From assembly GCA_005281725.1 (NCBI GenBank), contig SSBO01000009.1, positions 11,794,250-11,858,249 of the forward strand: a DNA stretch of 64,000 bases, given 5' to 3'. Shown in pieces: positions 50,201-62,200 of the stretch. Origin of the DNA: Wuchereria bancrofti. Lineage: Eukaryota > Nematoda > Chromadorea > Rhabditida > Onchocercidae. Both the position numbers and the translations under genes were made by a program. The notes under the pieces are model-generated. The model was not told the DNA's origin. It saw only the letters and a program-made list of their open reading frames with translations, and made no database searches. Position 1 is the stretch's first letter, and each line of letters opens with the position of its first letter.

Positions 50201-53200
50201 AAAATAGTCCCAAAAGACTGCTTTTTCAATTAAAAATCACGGCACCACTTTATCCTCCTTCCTTCACGATGAACACAAACTGCGTAAATTCACACTTTGA
50301 AAATCTAAAGTTCTTTTTTAAAATTTAGTGACGGTTATAATCGGAATAAGCAAAAGTTAACAATGTCAAGAGATGTAGTCGAATTCCTTTTCCTCTTACT
50401 GCTAACTATGAAAAAAAAAAAATTATTGCTGAAAGTTCAAAGTGTATGTATAATTCGGTATGAAATAAAAGTACGACTTATTAACACAAAGCATATTTTT
50501 GAAATTATTTCGTTTAACTACTTACCTCATATTGACAAAGGAAGGAATGAGGAGGAAGAAGGGTATAAAAGGAACAGCAAATCAAATAAAATCGATGAAA
50601 TGACATGCTGTGATTATTTTATGCGAAATTACATTGAGTAATTATATTAAAAAGTTTGGAACGGTGAAAAAAGTATCGAATGGTTGCAAAAAAGTATCGA
50701 AGGTTTATATTCTATGGGAAACAGAAAGTGTCAATCAATTGTAGAAGTATCAAATTATTCAAAATGACAGTTTCTAACGATAAAATTAAAAAATAAACCA
50801 CTTGACGATAGCTGTTCCTGTGCCATCCCAACGAAAACATTGGAATCTTTTAAATGCTATATCATCAAAACAAGAGTAAATAATTCTTCTAATCCGAAGA
50901 TAGCATCGATATGAGGAAGAGTACATTCATGACGTCATATCCAACATTTCACATACTTCGAACTCGATTTATTAACAAATTGATATTTAAAGATTTGTTA
51001 ACGATAAAAAAATGTGATAAGAAAAGCTGTCAACATAATCAACTTCAAATGACAAATAGCTTGTCAACATGATTGATTTTTATGACCATAAATAGATATT
51101 TCTGAGGGAATTTCCCCACATAATATATAATGTATACTTTTCGATTTCTTACCAAATTGACACTCCGTTAGAAATCTTCAAACTAAGCATACATATAAGC
51201 GAAACCATAAAAGCAAATTTACTTTTCCTTTTCAACTAATCGATTCATTGCTTCTTTTTTTGACTTTTTTTTTGGTTACAGTCCCAATGCAATCCTATCT
51301 CCTGCTTACGTCATTTCTAATCCAGCAAAAAAAAAAAGCAAACAAATTACGCAGATTTACTAAATGTATTAATTATTTATCAAATAATTTGGTAGCACAT
51401 TGAAAATGAAACGATCGATTATTCCCATTGGCTTTTTAATAAATCTAAGCAAAGAGTTAAAAAGAGGAAAAGAAATTGATGTATCATTGCTTCTCATCTG
51501 CAGTACCTACCATTTACAACTTTTTTCCATTCCATTCAGTCTTCGTTCCCGTTTCAATTAAGGTTAGCTTCACCGAACAAATCATTCATTAGCTCATTTC
51601 ATATCATATAGTAACCTTTTCAGGTGGGAAGTAAGAAAGTCTGCAAATCAATTCATCATTTCATCACTTCCACATAAAGACAGAGTCTCTTTGCATCGTA
51701 CCAAAAGTTTGTCATATAATCACTTCTCCACACATAAATATTATAAAGCTTATTTTATTGAGTAAAAGTATAATTAGTAGTTAAGAAAGTATCTAATTGT
51801 CTGTCAAAAGCGTCTATTCAAATTAAAGTGCTGAAAGCAGAATATTCAAAAAATTCATAAAGATTAATAATCATATGGAGAGGAAAATTAAAATAATTTA
51901 GTAATCTAAATTATGAAAAATATGAAGATATGTCTTTCTCATTCTCTCTTCAATCTCATCATTCCTCAACTATTTCTCTTCGTCATCTCTCCAATCTTAA
52001 ATGAAATGTTAACGACATCTGAAAAGGCTTTTCAGCATTTGACAAATTCCTTAATCAATATGGGAAGAAAAAGAGAACGAAAGACTAAAAAATAAAGTGA
52101 AAATATGTCAAAATGTTAAAATTATATAAAGCTAAAACTATTTACTACGAAAAGGAAATGGGAAAATTAACGAATAATAATATCACAGACAGTGTTCAAA
52201 GTGATGACAAGATGGAACTGCGGCATTCGAAAAGCTCTTTTTGAACTAATATTTGAGGAAGAAGGAAGGGAAGAAAAGAATGGCAAAGAAGTTAAAAAGT
52301 CCTGAAAGATGAGAATGGGGTAGATGAATGGATGGATAGATGGATGGGTTATGTCAACAGACATTCAATCGTTGTTTGAAGTCGGATCTTAAGCACCAAA
52401 CGCAATTTATTTCGTTGTTCTTGTTACAATTTGGAGACGATGTACTGTCGTTTCTTGTTTATTGTTAATACAGGCGGGAGTATGAAGAAGCAGGAATAAG
52501 GGAGGAGAAAGATTTAAAATGATGAATTGCAGGATTTTTCAAAAATTGAGAATGTATTGGACGACAGAGATGTATTGGATGAAGATCTCCTATCCTTTGC
52601 AAATCAAAAACAAAAAAGAGGAAGGAAAAGAAAATTGTAAACAAAACAATTCCTGAATGAATCTTACAGGCAGAATATATTCATGGAAGTGAGAATCAGA
52701 GGACTGAAAGAAAAAAGAAAACTAATATATAAACAATCTTTCAACATTTTTATTAAATTTTTTTCTTTTATGACCCATAAACAGCAGGTGCAAGTATATA
52801 TCATATCCCGTGGCAACGATAGTTGCAATGAGTTGAGGAGGAGAAGAAGAATGAGATGATCGTTCGAAATTTCCATTATTTTCAAACCATAAACGAAAAT
52901 AATTAATTTTTCATGTGAAAAAAAATCTCATCAGAAATGGAATATTCTAATAAATGTAATAATTCTTAACCTTGTGTTTGAAAATTTTTAAAATCAAACA
53001 ATGGAAGAATTACAATTATATTTCCTTTTTTTTTTCGTCATTCTCTCTTACTTCACACTTTTGGTAGGCAACGATTATTTTTCAGGCAGATAGAAAAAGC
53101 AATAGAAATTTAAAATGGAAGAATATCTGCTATTAAAAAAAAAGGTTACAAAAATTTTTCTTTCAAAGATGACTAATACAATCTCTTTTTTCATCGGACA

Positions 53201-56200
53201 AAACAGAAAAAAATTAGTGGAAAATTTCCTGAAAAAGATTACGAATGGTTCATTTCTTAAAAATAGAAAAAGTTTCTCTTCCAAAAACTACAATACGCTA
53301 AATTTTATGTAACTTAGACTATGATCTTTATTCGAATTCTCATTTGACAGAAAAAAAAAATATTAAAAAATTATGTTATTAGTGAAGAGAAATATTGTTT
53401 TGTAAAAAATACCCGAGAAAATAAATAATTACAGTTAGATTTCAGTACAAATTTTTGGACCAAAAGTGACAAATAATGGATATATTTTGATGAAAATGAT
53501 AATACATCAAATATGATACTACTTATCCTCATATTCAGCATAATTTCATTTTGTATTTTTTTATGTAACTTAGAACACCATAGATCAGCGCAAATTTTTA
53601 TTGACATTGCTATCATCAAATATCACTGCAGGGAAACTTGAAAAGAATAATGGTTATTCGTTTTTTGATTAGCAATTTTGAAACAATGGATATGTGACAC
53701 GAATTAAGAAATGATTCTAATCAGTAGCATAAGCCATGAATTTCCAAGCAAATTAAAAAGATGGAAAGCGAAGCTTTTTTTTTGAGACACTAGAATGAAT
53801 AGAGTGGTAAAATTGCCAAAATCTACCAAATTTCAGCACTGAGAAGAAACAGAAAATTTCAAAAGTTTAATGCGGCATTTCTTTGATATCCGGTAACGTT
53901 CTAATCAAATTGAAATCTTCTATCCAAATATCATCTCATTTGAAAGAAAAAGCAGATGTTTGCTGAATGAATTTAGCAGATAAGAAAATTTTCAGATCCA
54001 CTTTGCTATTAAAAAGGATTTACAAAAAAAGTATTTTGATACTTTTATATATAGATATTTTGATATTTAACAAAATTAAAATGGGGGAATTTATCAGTGT
54101 ACTCCATTTTACGGTGTTTAACTTTTCCTCTAATTACCTATGCTAATGATATATAAATCGATACTAGTATTTTGCTATTTGTCTTACTGTTTTTTTCCTT
54201 TTTCAGTAAAGATGTTACTCTCAGTTTTGAGGTAATTATGTCATCAGGATTTTACTTAGATTAAATTTCCTGACATTCATTACTTCACATTACCATATTA
54301 TTATAAACTGAAAATTTATAAGATCGAATATCAGATATCTAAAACAGTAAAATTTTCAAATTTTCAGCAAAATCTTAACAAGTAATTTACAAAAACAAAA
54401 ATAATTGCCTGGGACATCGTAAAATATGGTATTATTTGTTCCAATAGTACCAGGGAAATAAGGAAATGAGAAAACCGGTCTTGAAAATGTTATCTAGCTG
54501 CTTTTCAAAAAAAAAGTCGGCGACATTAAAGAAAACAATATTTATATCAATTGAATGAAAAAAAAAAAAAACGTCCACTCGGACTTATATTTATTTCTTT
54601 TCCATCTACAAAATGAATTTTTCAAGCATGATTACTCAATTTTAAGCAGACTTTGAATATAAAATTTTTCTATTCTTAACAAATAGTCATTTATTTAATG
54701 ATTTGATGGAATGAGTGACAAAAAGACGTTTGTGCTTATGTCAAGTATCTCTTCTGCTTATTGTAATTTCAGAAATTGGAACTAAAATATTGCCAGAGAA
54801 GAAACGTATTCTCGAGATATAGTATCATCGAGAAAAAGCGCTTATGGCACACAAATGCATATACTTTATATACAAAAGTACATACTTATTTCAGCATTTT
54901 TCATCATTGCAAAATTCATGCAAAATTTTGCAATTCTGAAAAATGAAATTTTCTTATAAAATATTAAATCTTTGAAGAATTGAAGGTTTGATGCATATGG
55001 AACAAAGCCATTATGCAATTCAATTATTCGACCATCTGCTCATCAGTGTAAATAACCGGAAATTTTCAGTTTATGACAATGGTTCACACCTCACAAAAAA
55101 AAGACATGCCATTTTCAAATTTTGTTCTACGCCACATTTCGTCAAATCATATTATACAGGACGGCTGTCCGACTTTACCAAACCTCTTTTCCTTCTTTCA
55201 AAATAGAAAAAAAAAATTGAAATGTGATTCGTGCTAGGTAGCACCATCACTTAATGATCAATATAATACTTGAAAATTCGAATTTTGTTCAAATTATTCG
55301 CTTAATTTCAGCATGAAATGTTTTTTGTTATATTCGATTACTTGGATGCAAAAGAAAAAGAAAACGAGACAAAAATTCTCAATAAATAAAGTTTAAAATT
55401 TGGCCAAAAATTTTTGTTAACATATTGTTGTACAACAAATAAAAACGTAACAAAATATCAGATTTTAAATTAATACTTGAGGACAGAATTTGTACTTGAG
55501 GACTTGAGGATAGCTGAAACAGCTAAAATGTTGTGACAAAGATTAGCACACATTCACTTATATGAATAAATTGAAAAGGAAAGATTTAATTTAGTAAATT
55601 AAAGATATGTTAGAAAAGAACGTAGTGAGCACAATATAATATTAAAGTTTAATGCCAAATCATTTTTAGTCTGCCAACCCATTGGTCTTATGCTTATGTT
55701 TATCTTTTTTGACCATCTCCAAACATCTAGAAAATTTCGAACATAAACCTCTTTCGAATTTCTAACGAACGCATTAGCAGAGATTTTCAAACTTATTCTT
55801 CATTTCCTCGCAAATTTTTTATCTTTAACGAAAAAAAAGGAATATTCCAAGCTCACACAATTACGAACGGAAGATTTATGAGCTCTAAAAATTGAATGAT
55901 AATAATATTTACAATGCAACATGTATTTGGTTATATCAGTAAATGATAATATATATAGGCAGTATTCACAAAACTGATAATGATAATAGTTGTGATGCTG
56001 AAGCATAAATGTTGAAAAATAATACATCGTATCGCAGTATTACTAAGAATTTCCGTGATAGTAATTAGATGATTAGATCATTCTTTATAATAATATTGAA
56101 ATTTTTTAGCTAATTATGTTAACAACCCTATCATTAGAATTTGGAAGTTTTTTTGAAATGGAAAGAAATCATTCGTCTAATAGCAGTGCATTGAAATGTT

Positions 56201-59200
56201 ATAGCAAATATTACAGTTATCACTTAAAATATACAAAATATAAATTATTGAATTATCTGATTTGAAATTTTCAGGTTAAATGTATACTTTTAAGGTTTCA
56301 TAATGTTAAAAATTTGATGTGGTAACATATTAGCAGTAAAATTTGTCATTGAAATTCAAAAATTGCATTATTTCTGTTCAAAAAAGTGATTAATGGATTT
56401 GAAAGTTATTAGTCAAAAATCCTTCAAAATACATTTATACAAATCAGAATGAAGCAGTGCATGCAATGAAGAATGTAATTGAAATTTGTGTAAACATATT
56501 GTTGTTTCTTATTTTAAATTATATGATTGCTCATCAAGTTATTATTTGCTTTTTTAATGTTGAAAGAGAATTCGATTATGCAAACATTCTGGTTATATTT
56601 GAAGATTTTTGAAAATATTATTCAAGATGAGATAGTTTTTCTAATTTATATATACTGCAATATTTAAAGAACATAACAAAACTAAAAATTTGTTATATGA
56701 TTTTGGAATGTGATATTTTAGTACTAAATGATGCAATTATAAATGTGGAAGATAAAACGACTCAACTTGGGAAAAAGGAATAATCATTGATTTGCAAATG
56801 CAAAAGTGAAATTGAAATAAGTACTTCCAAAATTATGATTTATAAAATAAGCTAATTAATTCTCTCTATACTACAAAAATTTTTATATTATTAAAAAACC
56901 TGTTTTCATCGGTTTTAAAAATTTTTTATTGAATTTCTTTAATCAGTGAATTTCAATAGACATGAAGACAAGTGTAATTGAGTAGCTTGTTTTCACAATT
57001 TAGTTTATTGCCGGCTAATGAAATATTAGGCCTATCTAAATTAAGATAAACTAACAGTTATCGCAGGTTGAAGTTCGTGGTCTAATTCTTGTAAAGTAAA
57101 CAGATCCCCGCTAATTGTATCGATTGTAAACCATCCGGCATCTGTCACATTATCCACTGGCTGAAATCAAATGATTTATGCAGATTGACTAATTTGACAC
57201 CGATAAATGTAGGTTATTATTTGTTTATAAGCAATTAAAAATTGATATTTAAGAGTTAGATTTTGATATTGCTAGTTTCGAAATATATAGTTTAAGCATT
57301 TTTGCAGTTTAGCAACTTTCACTCCACCTGAAAAGTTTAATATTTCTAGAAGAAATGAGATAAAAATCAAAAAGAAAAATATTTCGTTTTGTTAATAATC
57401 GTTTATTTAAGCGCAAGATCAAATTTATTCACAGATTTACATTTGCTAAACTTGTGATAAAAAGCATTAAGATCAATTTACTTTACCAATCAGTAACCAA
57501 CCATTATTGAATACTTAATTTCTCGACCAAATAATTCATTGAAACCACCAATTTTAGCTTGAACAACATAAACGCGATCGTTAGCTGGAATATTCTAGAA
57601 AAAAAAAACAAAATACAGTACTTATAATTAAGGTTTAATATTTGAAAATTTTGAGTACGATGAAATTAACATGCAGTTATAACATCGTGGACATTTAATA
57701 TTCATACTTGATTTTCATTTTAAATAAAATGAAATAACTAACTGATTCTAGTAAGTTCATCCTATTGTTAATTTATTACCATTAAAAACATGACAATATG
57801 ATTCGCTATCCAAAATAAGTTTATCATAATTGTAAAGTGAAGATGAAAATTGAACCTCATCAAGTTGTAAAGTGAAATGAACGGACGGTGACACTATGTG
57901 TATACCTTTGTTATCACCAGTATGACTTAATGACGTAGATTCGAGTACATGAATACTAACAGCTGCCGTGGCTGATAACGGTGGCATACCTGAATTTGGT
58001 AATTTCAGTATAGAAAAAACGCTTGCTGAAATTCTACAATCTCTTTAATACTAAATTACCAAATTTCATTTGAAATAAAATTTTGTCTCATTTTTTAAAG
58101 TTATGAATAGTTAGTAGATATGATTGCAAGTATTTAAAATTAGTGTGATGAAAATGAAATATTTTTAATTTGCAATAAAAAATGGTGGTTAATTTTTTAA
58201 AAAATTTATCACGAAAATATAAGCATGAATGTCAGGATAAGTTAGCTATCAGAAGATACTTTCTCTCATATCTCATATGCTTATTTCGTTTATTCTTTAT
58301 CCTGGATTTTATTTCATTTTATCAACGAATGGTTTGAGTTGCACAAGAATTTAATATTCAAATATTTTGCTTTCAACGATAAATTGTTTAAAAATAAATT
58401 TTTTAATGCATAGTTAAAAATATAATTAGGAAGAAGTTAAGCAACCTTGATCACTTGCTACAACTGAGAAATCGTATGAATGTGCTCGAGCTAAACCGAT
58501 CAATGCTTTCTTGGCACGTATTAATCCACTTATTGAATCAATTTCAAAGTCTACAATTGTTTGAAAAATTACTGTGTTCACAAAATTTTGTTGCATGCTC
58601 TGTTAGTTTTTTAGCAAAATGGGAGAATCTAATTTTCACAATAATGAATTCAAATTTCGAACATGATTTTAAAGATCCGAAATTATTAATTCTATAGGAA
58701 AATGTTATAAATGTAGTGAACATAAATTTTCAATATCAATTTCTATTGGTTTAAATCTTATTTTTTTTCTTGGTTAATATTTGAAAATGCAAACTTTCTA
58801 AGATGCAAGTTTTTGACCAGTGAAATATGAATTCAAAGATGTGAAAACCTACTGTTACTCTGTGAATTTGAAAATTTTCAGCCAGTAATGATACACTGAA
58901 AAAGCATACACTGATTATTTCTTGGTGAAAGAGAATAACGAATATCTGCATTAAGGCCTTTGTCTTTGTCTTCAGCATGCACATAAGTTAGTACCATAGC
59001 CTCAGGCCAATTTTCTACTGCTTCAACTTTATATTCGTTATGAAGAAAAATGGGTACATTGTCGTTTACATCCATTATAGTAATCATTGCCTGCAATGTA
59101 ATTTGTATTTTAATCTGACTTATAAATTTGAAGTAGTTTTGTTTGTAGATGGCATGGCTTAAAATAATTAAAGTAAATCAAAAAGTAACCGATAAATATC

Positions 59201-62200
59201 ACTGATTAGCATTTGCTTTGTCTAAACATACTGATTCTAGCTTTTATTACTTGCAAAAGTAATATTTGACAAATGACAAATATTCTTAAAGTCAGAAAGT
59301 ATATGTCTGTGTAAAATCACTGGAGCAATTCATTGCGGCATAATTTTTTGATTTTTTCTCGAATTATCATAAAATTTGGTTGTGAAATAAGTTGTTACGA
59401 TTTCATCATTATAAATTTTTTGAAAAGTACCACGATACTGTCGCTGTTACCACCAGAATCAGTAACTTTCAGTAAGATAACCATTTCCTCAATTTTTTCT
59501 CGATCTAAGTCAGCAGCAGGAGAAACAATTACTGCCACTGTATCATTTACCTGCAAAGAAATAACAAAAAATTTTTATTCCATCACTTAAAATTTTTTAC
59601 TTCAATTAATTACTTGAAACGAAAGCAAACAATTTAACCGTTCATCGAAATTATTATCTCAAACTGGATTTTCAGGCATTTTTTCCAATATACTTATCAA
59701 ATGCTTACCTTTTTAACCTGGAAATTAGCTGCACCTTTACCACTTAATGCATAATTAAAGACACCTGTTTTGCCATATAAATAGTCAGGATCCGATATTT
59801 GAACTTCAAAAAGCACTGTACCAGGCCGCGAATTCTCCGAAATCGTCAACTAAAATTTCAAGCATATGATAATAACGTTTGAAAAATGTTTGGTCAAAGC
59901 GATAAAGTATGACAATTTTCACGCATCATCAAATTTTGTTTTCATTGTTAAAAGTTAACAATTACTTTTCAACTGGTTGCCAGCTGTTAGCTGCACCTTT
60001 GCATTTATCAAGCTATTAAAATTTCACCAAAGGTTGTCAGTAATAGTTTTATTATTTATAAATGTGTTGACTGATCAGTTAATTAACATTTTTAATATAG
60101 GATTGAATAATGGTTAAAACTAGATGGATTCATTTATTCATTCATTATAGCTCTATTGATCGAAGATAATAGTGAACCGATCGCAATGATTTAGTAGATT
60201 TCATAAATAAAACGAACATTTTCAAAGTTGTAGTCACCAAACTTAGCAATTTTTGGTGGATTGTCATCAACATCAATAATTTCAATTCGTAGTATTGCCA
60301 CAGTATCATATGGTTCTTCACCTGCGATTAATAATAAATCAAATATATGTGATTCTGATTCCATCGCTTCAAAATCGAAAGGTTTTATAACATGCACATC
60401 TCCTGAAACGATTCATAATAGATTACAAAACAGAATGCAAATGTCGAGAATTAAATAATTCTAAAAGTGAATTAAAGTCGACAAATTTATCTGTCTTCAA
60501 ACAAATCATATATTAAAAGTTGTTATTGCATTGCAAAAATGATTCATAATTAACCATAGCTCTTTGTGTTCGCATTTTTAAAAGCTAAACTTCTTTCAAA
60601 TTTTTATATTTAAAGGTGAGAACTTAAAGTTTAACCGCTTCTTCCATCCACAGTAAAATGTTGAGTCATTTCTCCTGAAAGTCTTAAATCCATAACTTTA
60701 GCTCCATTCATCGGATTGTAAGCTGGTAACGAAATAATCGTGTAACCTTCTGGTGAATTTTCAACTAATTTGATCTGAAAATGTTGTTCATATTATTTCA
60801 ACAGAAAAAAATGATCAGTGAAAAGGTAAAACAAATGTTATGACAATAATTGAAATATTCTAAGTGAATAAATACATCTACCAATAAACAAAGGATTGGC
60901 AGACAAATCATAAAACACTAACGAACAGATATTATTAAACGATTTTTCAACTTATCTTATATATATTATAAACAATAAAGTAAATAATAATAAGCTACTG
61001 GAATGATATTCATATCATTTCTCCATGGATAGCCAAATCTTGGCTGTGCTTGTCGTTTACGTTCGTGTTCCATCTCAACTGGCTCCGAACTGAGAAACAA
61101 CATTACCTTTGCTGTAATTTGGCAAATTTTATTTGCTATAAGCTATTTACCTTAAAATTCATGGTATATGTGCAATAATAGCTACTAGTAAAATCATTTA
61201 ATTTTGGCATCTTATTGTCACATTATCCACTTTCAGTTATATTTTCAAAGAATGAAAAAAAAATAACAATAATTTAATAGAAATGATTTAAATTATGTTA
61301 AAAATGATAATATCTCTAGTTTTCTTCATGATTATTATAAATACCAGAATCATTAGCATCTTCTTTTGAAGATAAATTGAACTGTAACATCCGTATTTGT
61401 TGTAATCGTTTCATATCCATTATTATCATACCGTGACTATTTGATATTGCATTCTGCAATTTACAATTTTATATTCATCAAAATCATTGATTGCACATTT
61501 TTCAGAAATCGAAGTAAGAAAGGAATACCTACCTTATCGATATGAATGTGATGAAGTTGTTCATCTACAGCACTGATACTATCTCGAACGATTGCTATTG
61601 ATGCTTTGTTATATTCCGGAAGTATTTGTATTGTTTGACGACTTGCTGTTGGATCTAACACATGCAAATTTTAATAATCAATAGAATAAAAATCTACTAT
61701 AAAAGTTTCATATCATATTATAAAGTTTAATTGATAAATTTCAATTGATAGTTTTTATCAAATTTCGACAAAAAAACCCATTTAATTTAATTAGCTCGTT
61801 GGACTAACCTTTACGTAAAGTTTCGACAAGAAGTTTTTTGGTAAACAATTTCTTCACATGACTGTCGCTGATTACGGTAAGAACAAGAACGGATTCGGTG
61901 ATAAGCCTACCGTCAGTACGATTCAGTGCTGCGATAGATGAGCTGTATTTCCCACTAACAATACCAGTTCTGCAAAATCAGAAGCATTAGATTGTTTAAT
62001 CTTTTTCAGTATTTCTGGGAATTTTCGAATTAGGATGGATATTTAGTGGTTTTTTTTCCTTTTTTTTTCATTAAATGTCATCAAATTACACTATCAAAAT
62101 TTGGTTATTTCGTTGTATCTCATGACCAATCAATATTTATAAATAATTGTGCAGAAGATTTACCGCGGTACATCACCAACAATGACATTTCCAGTATATT

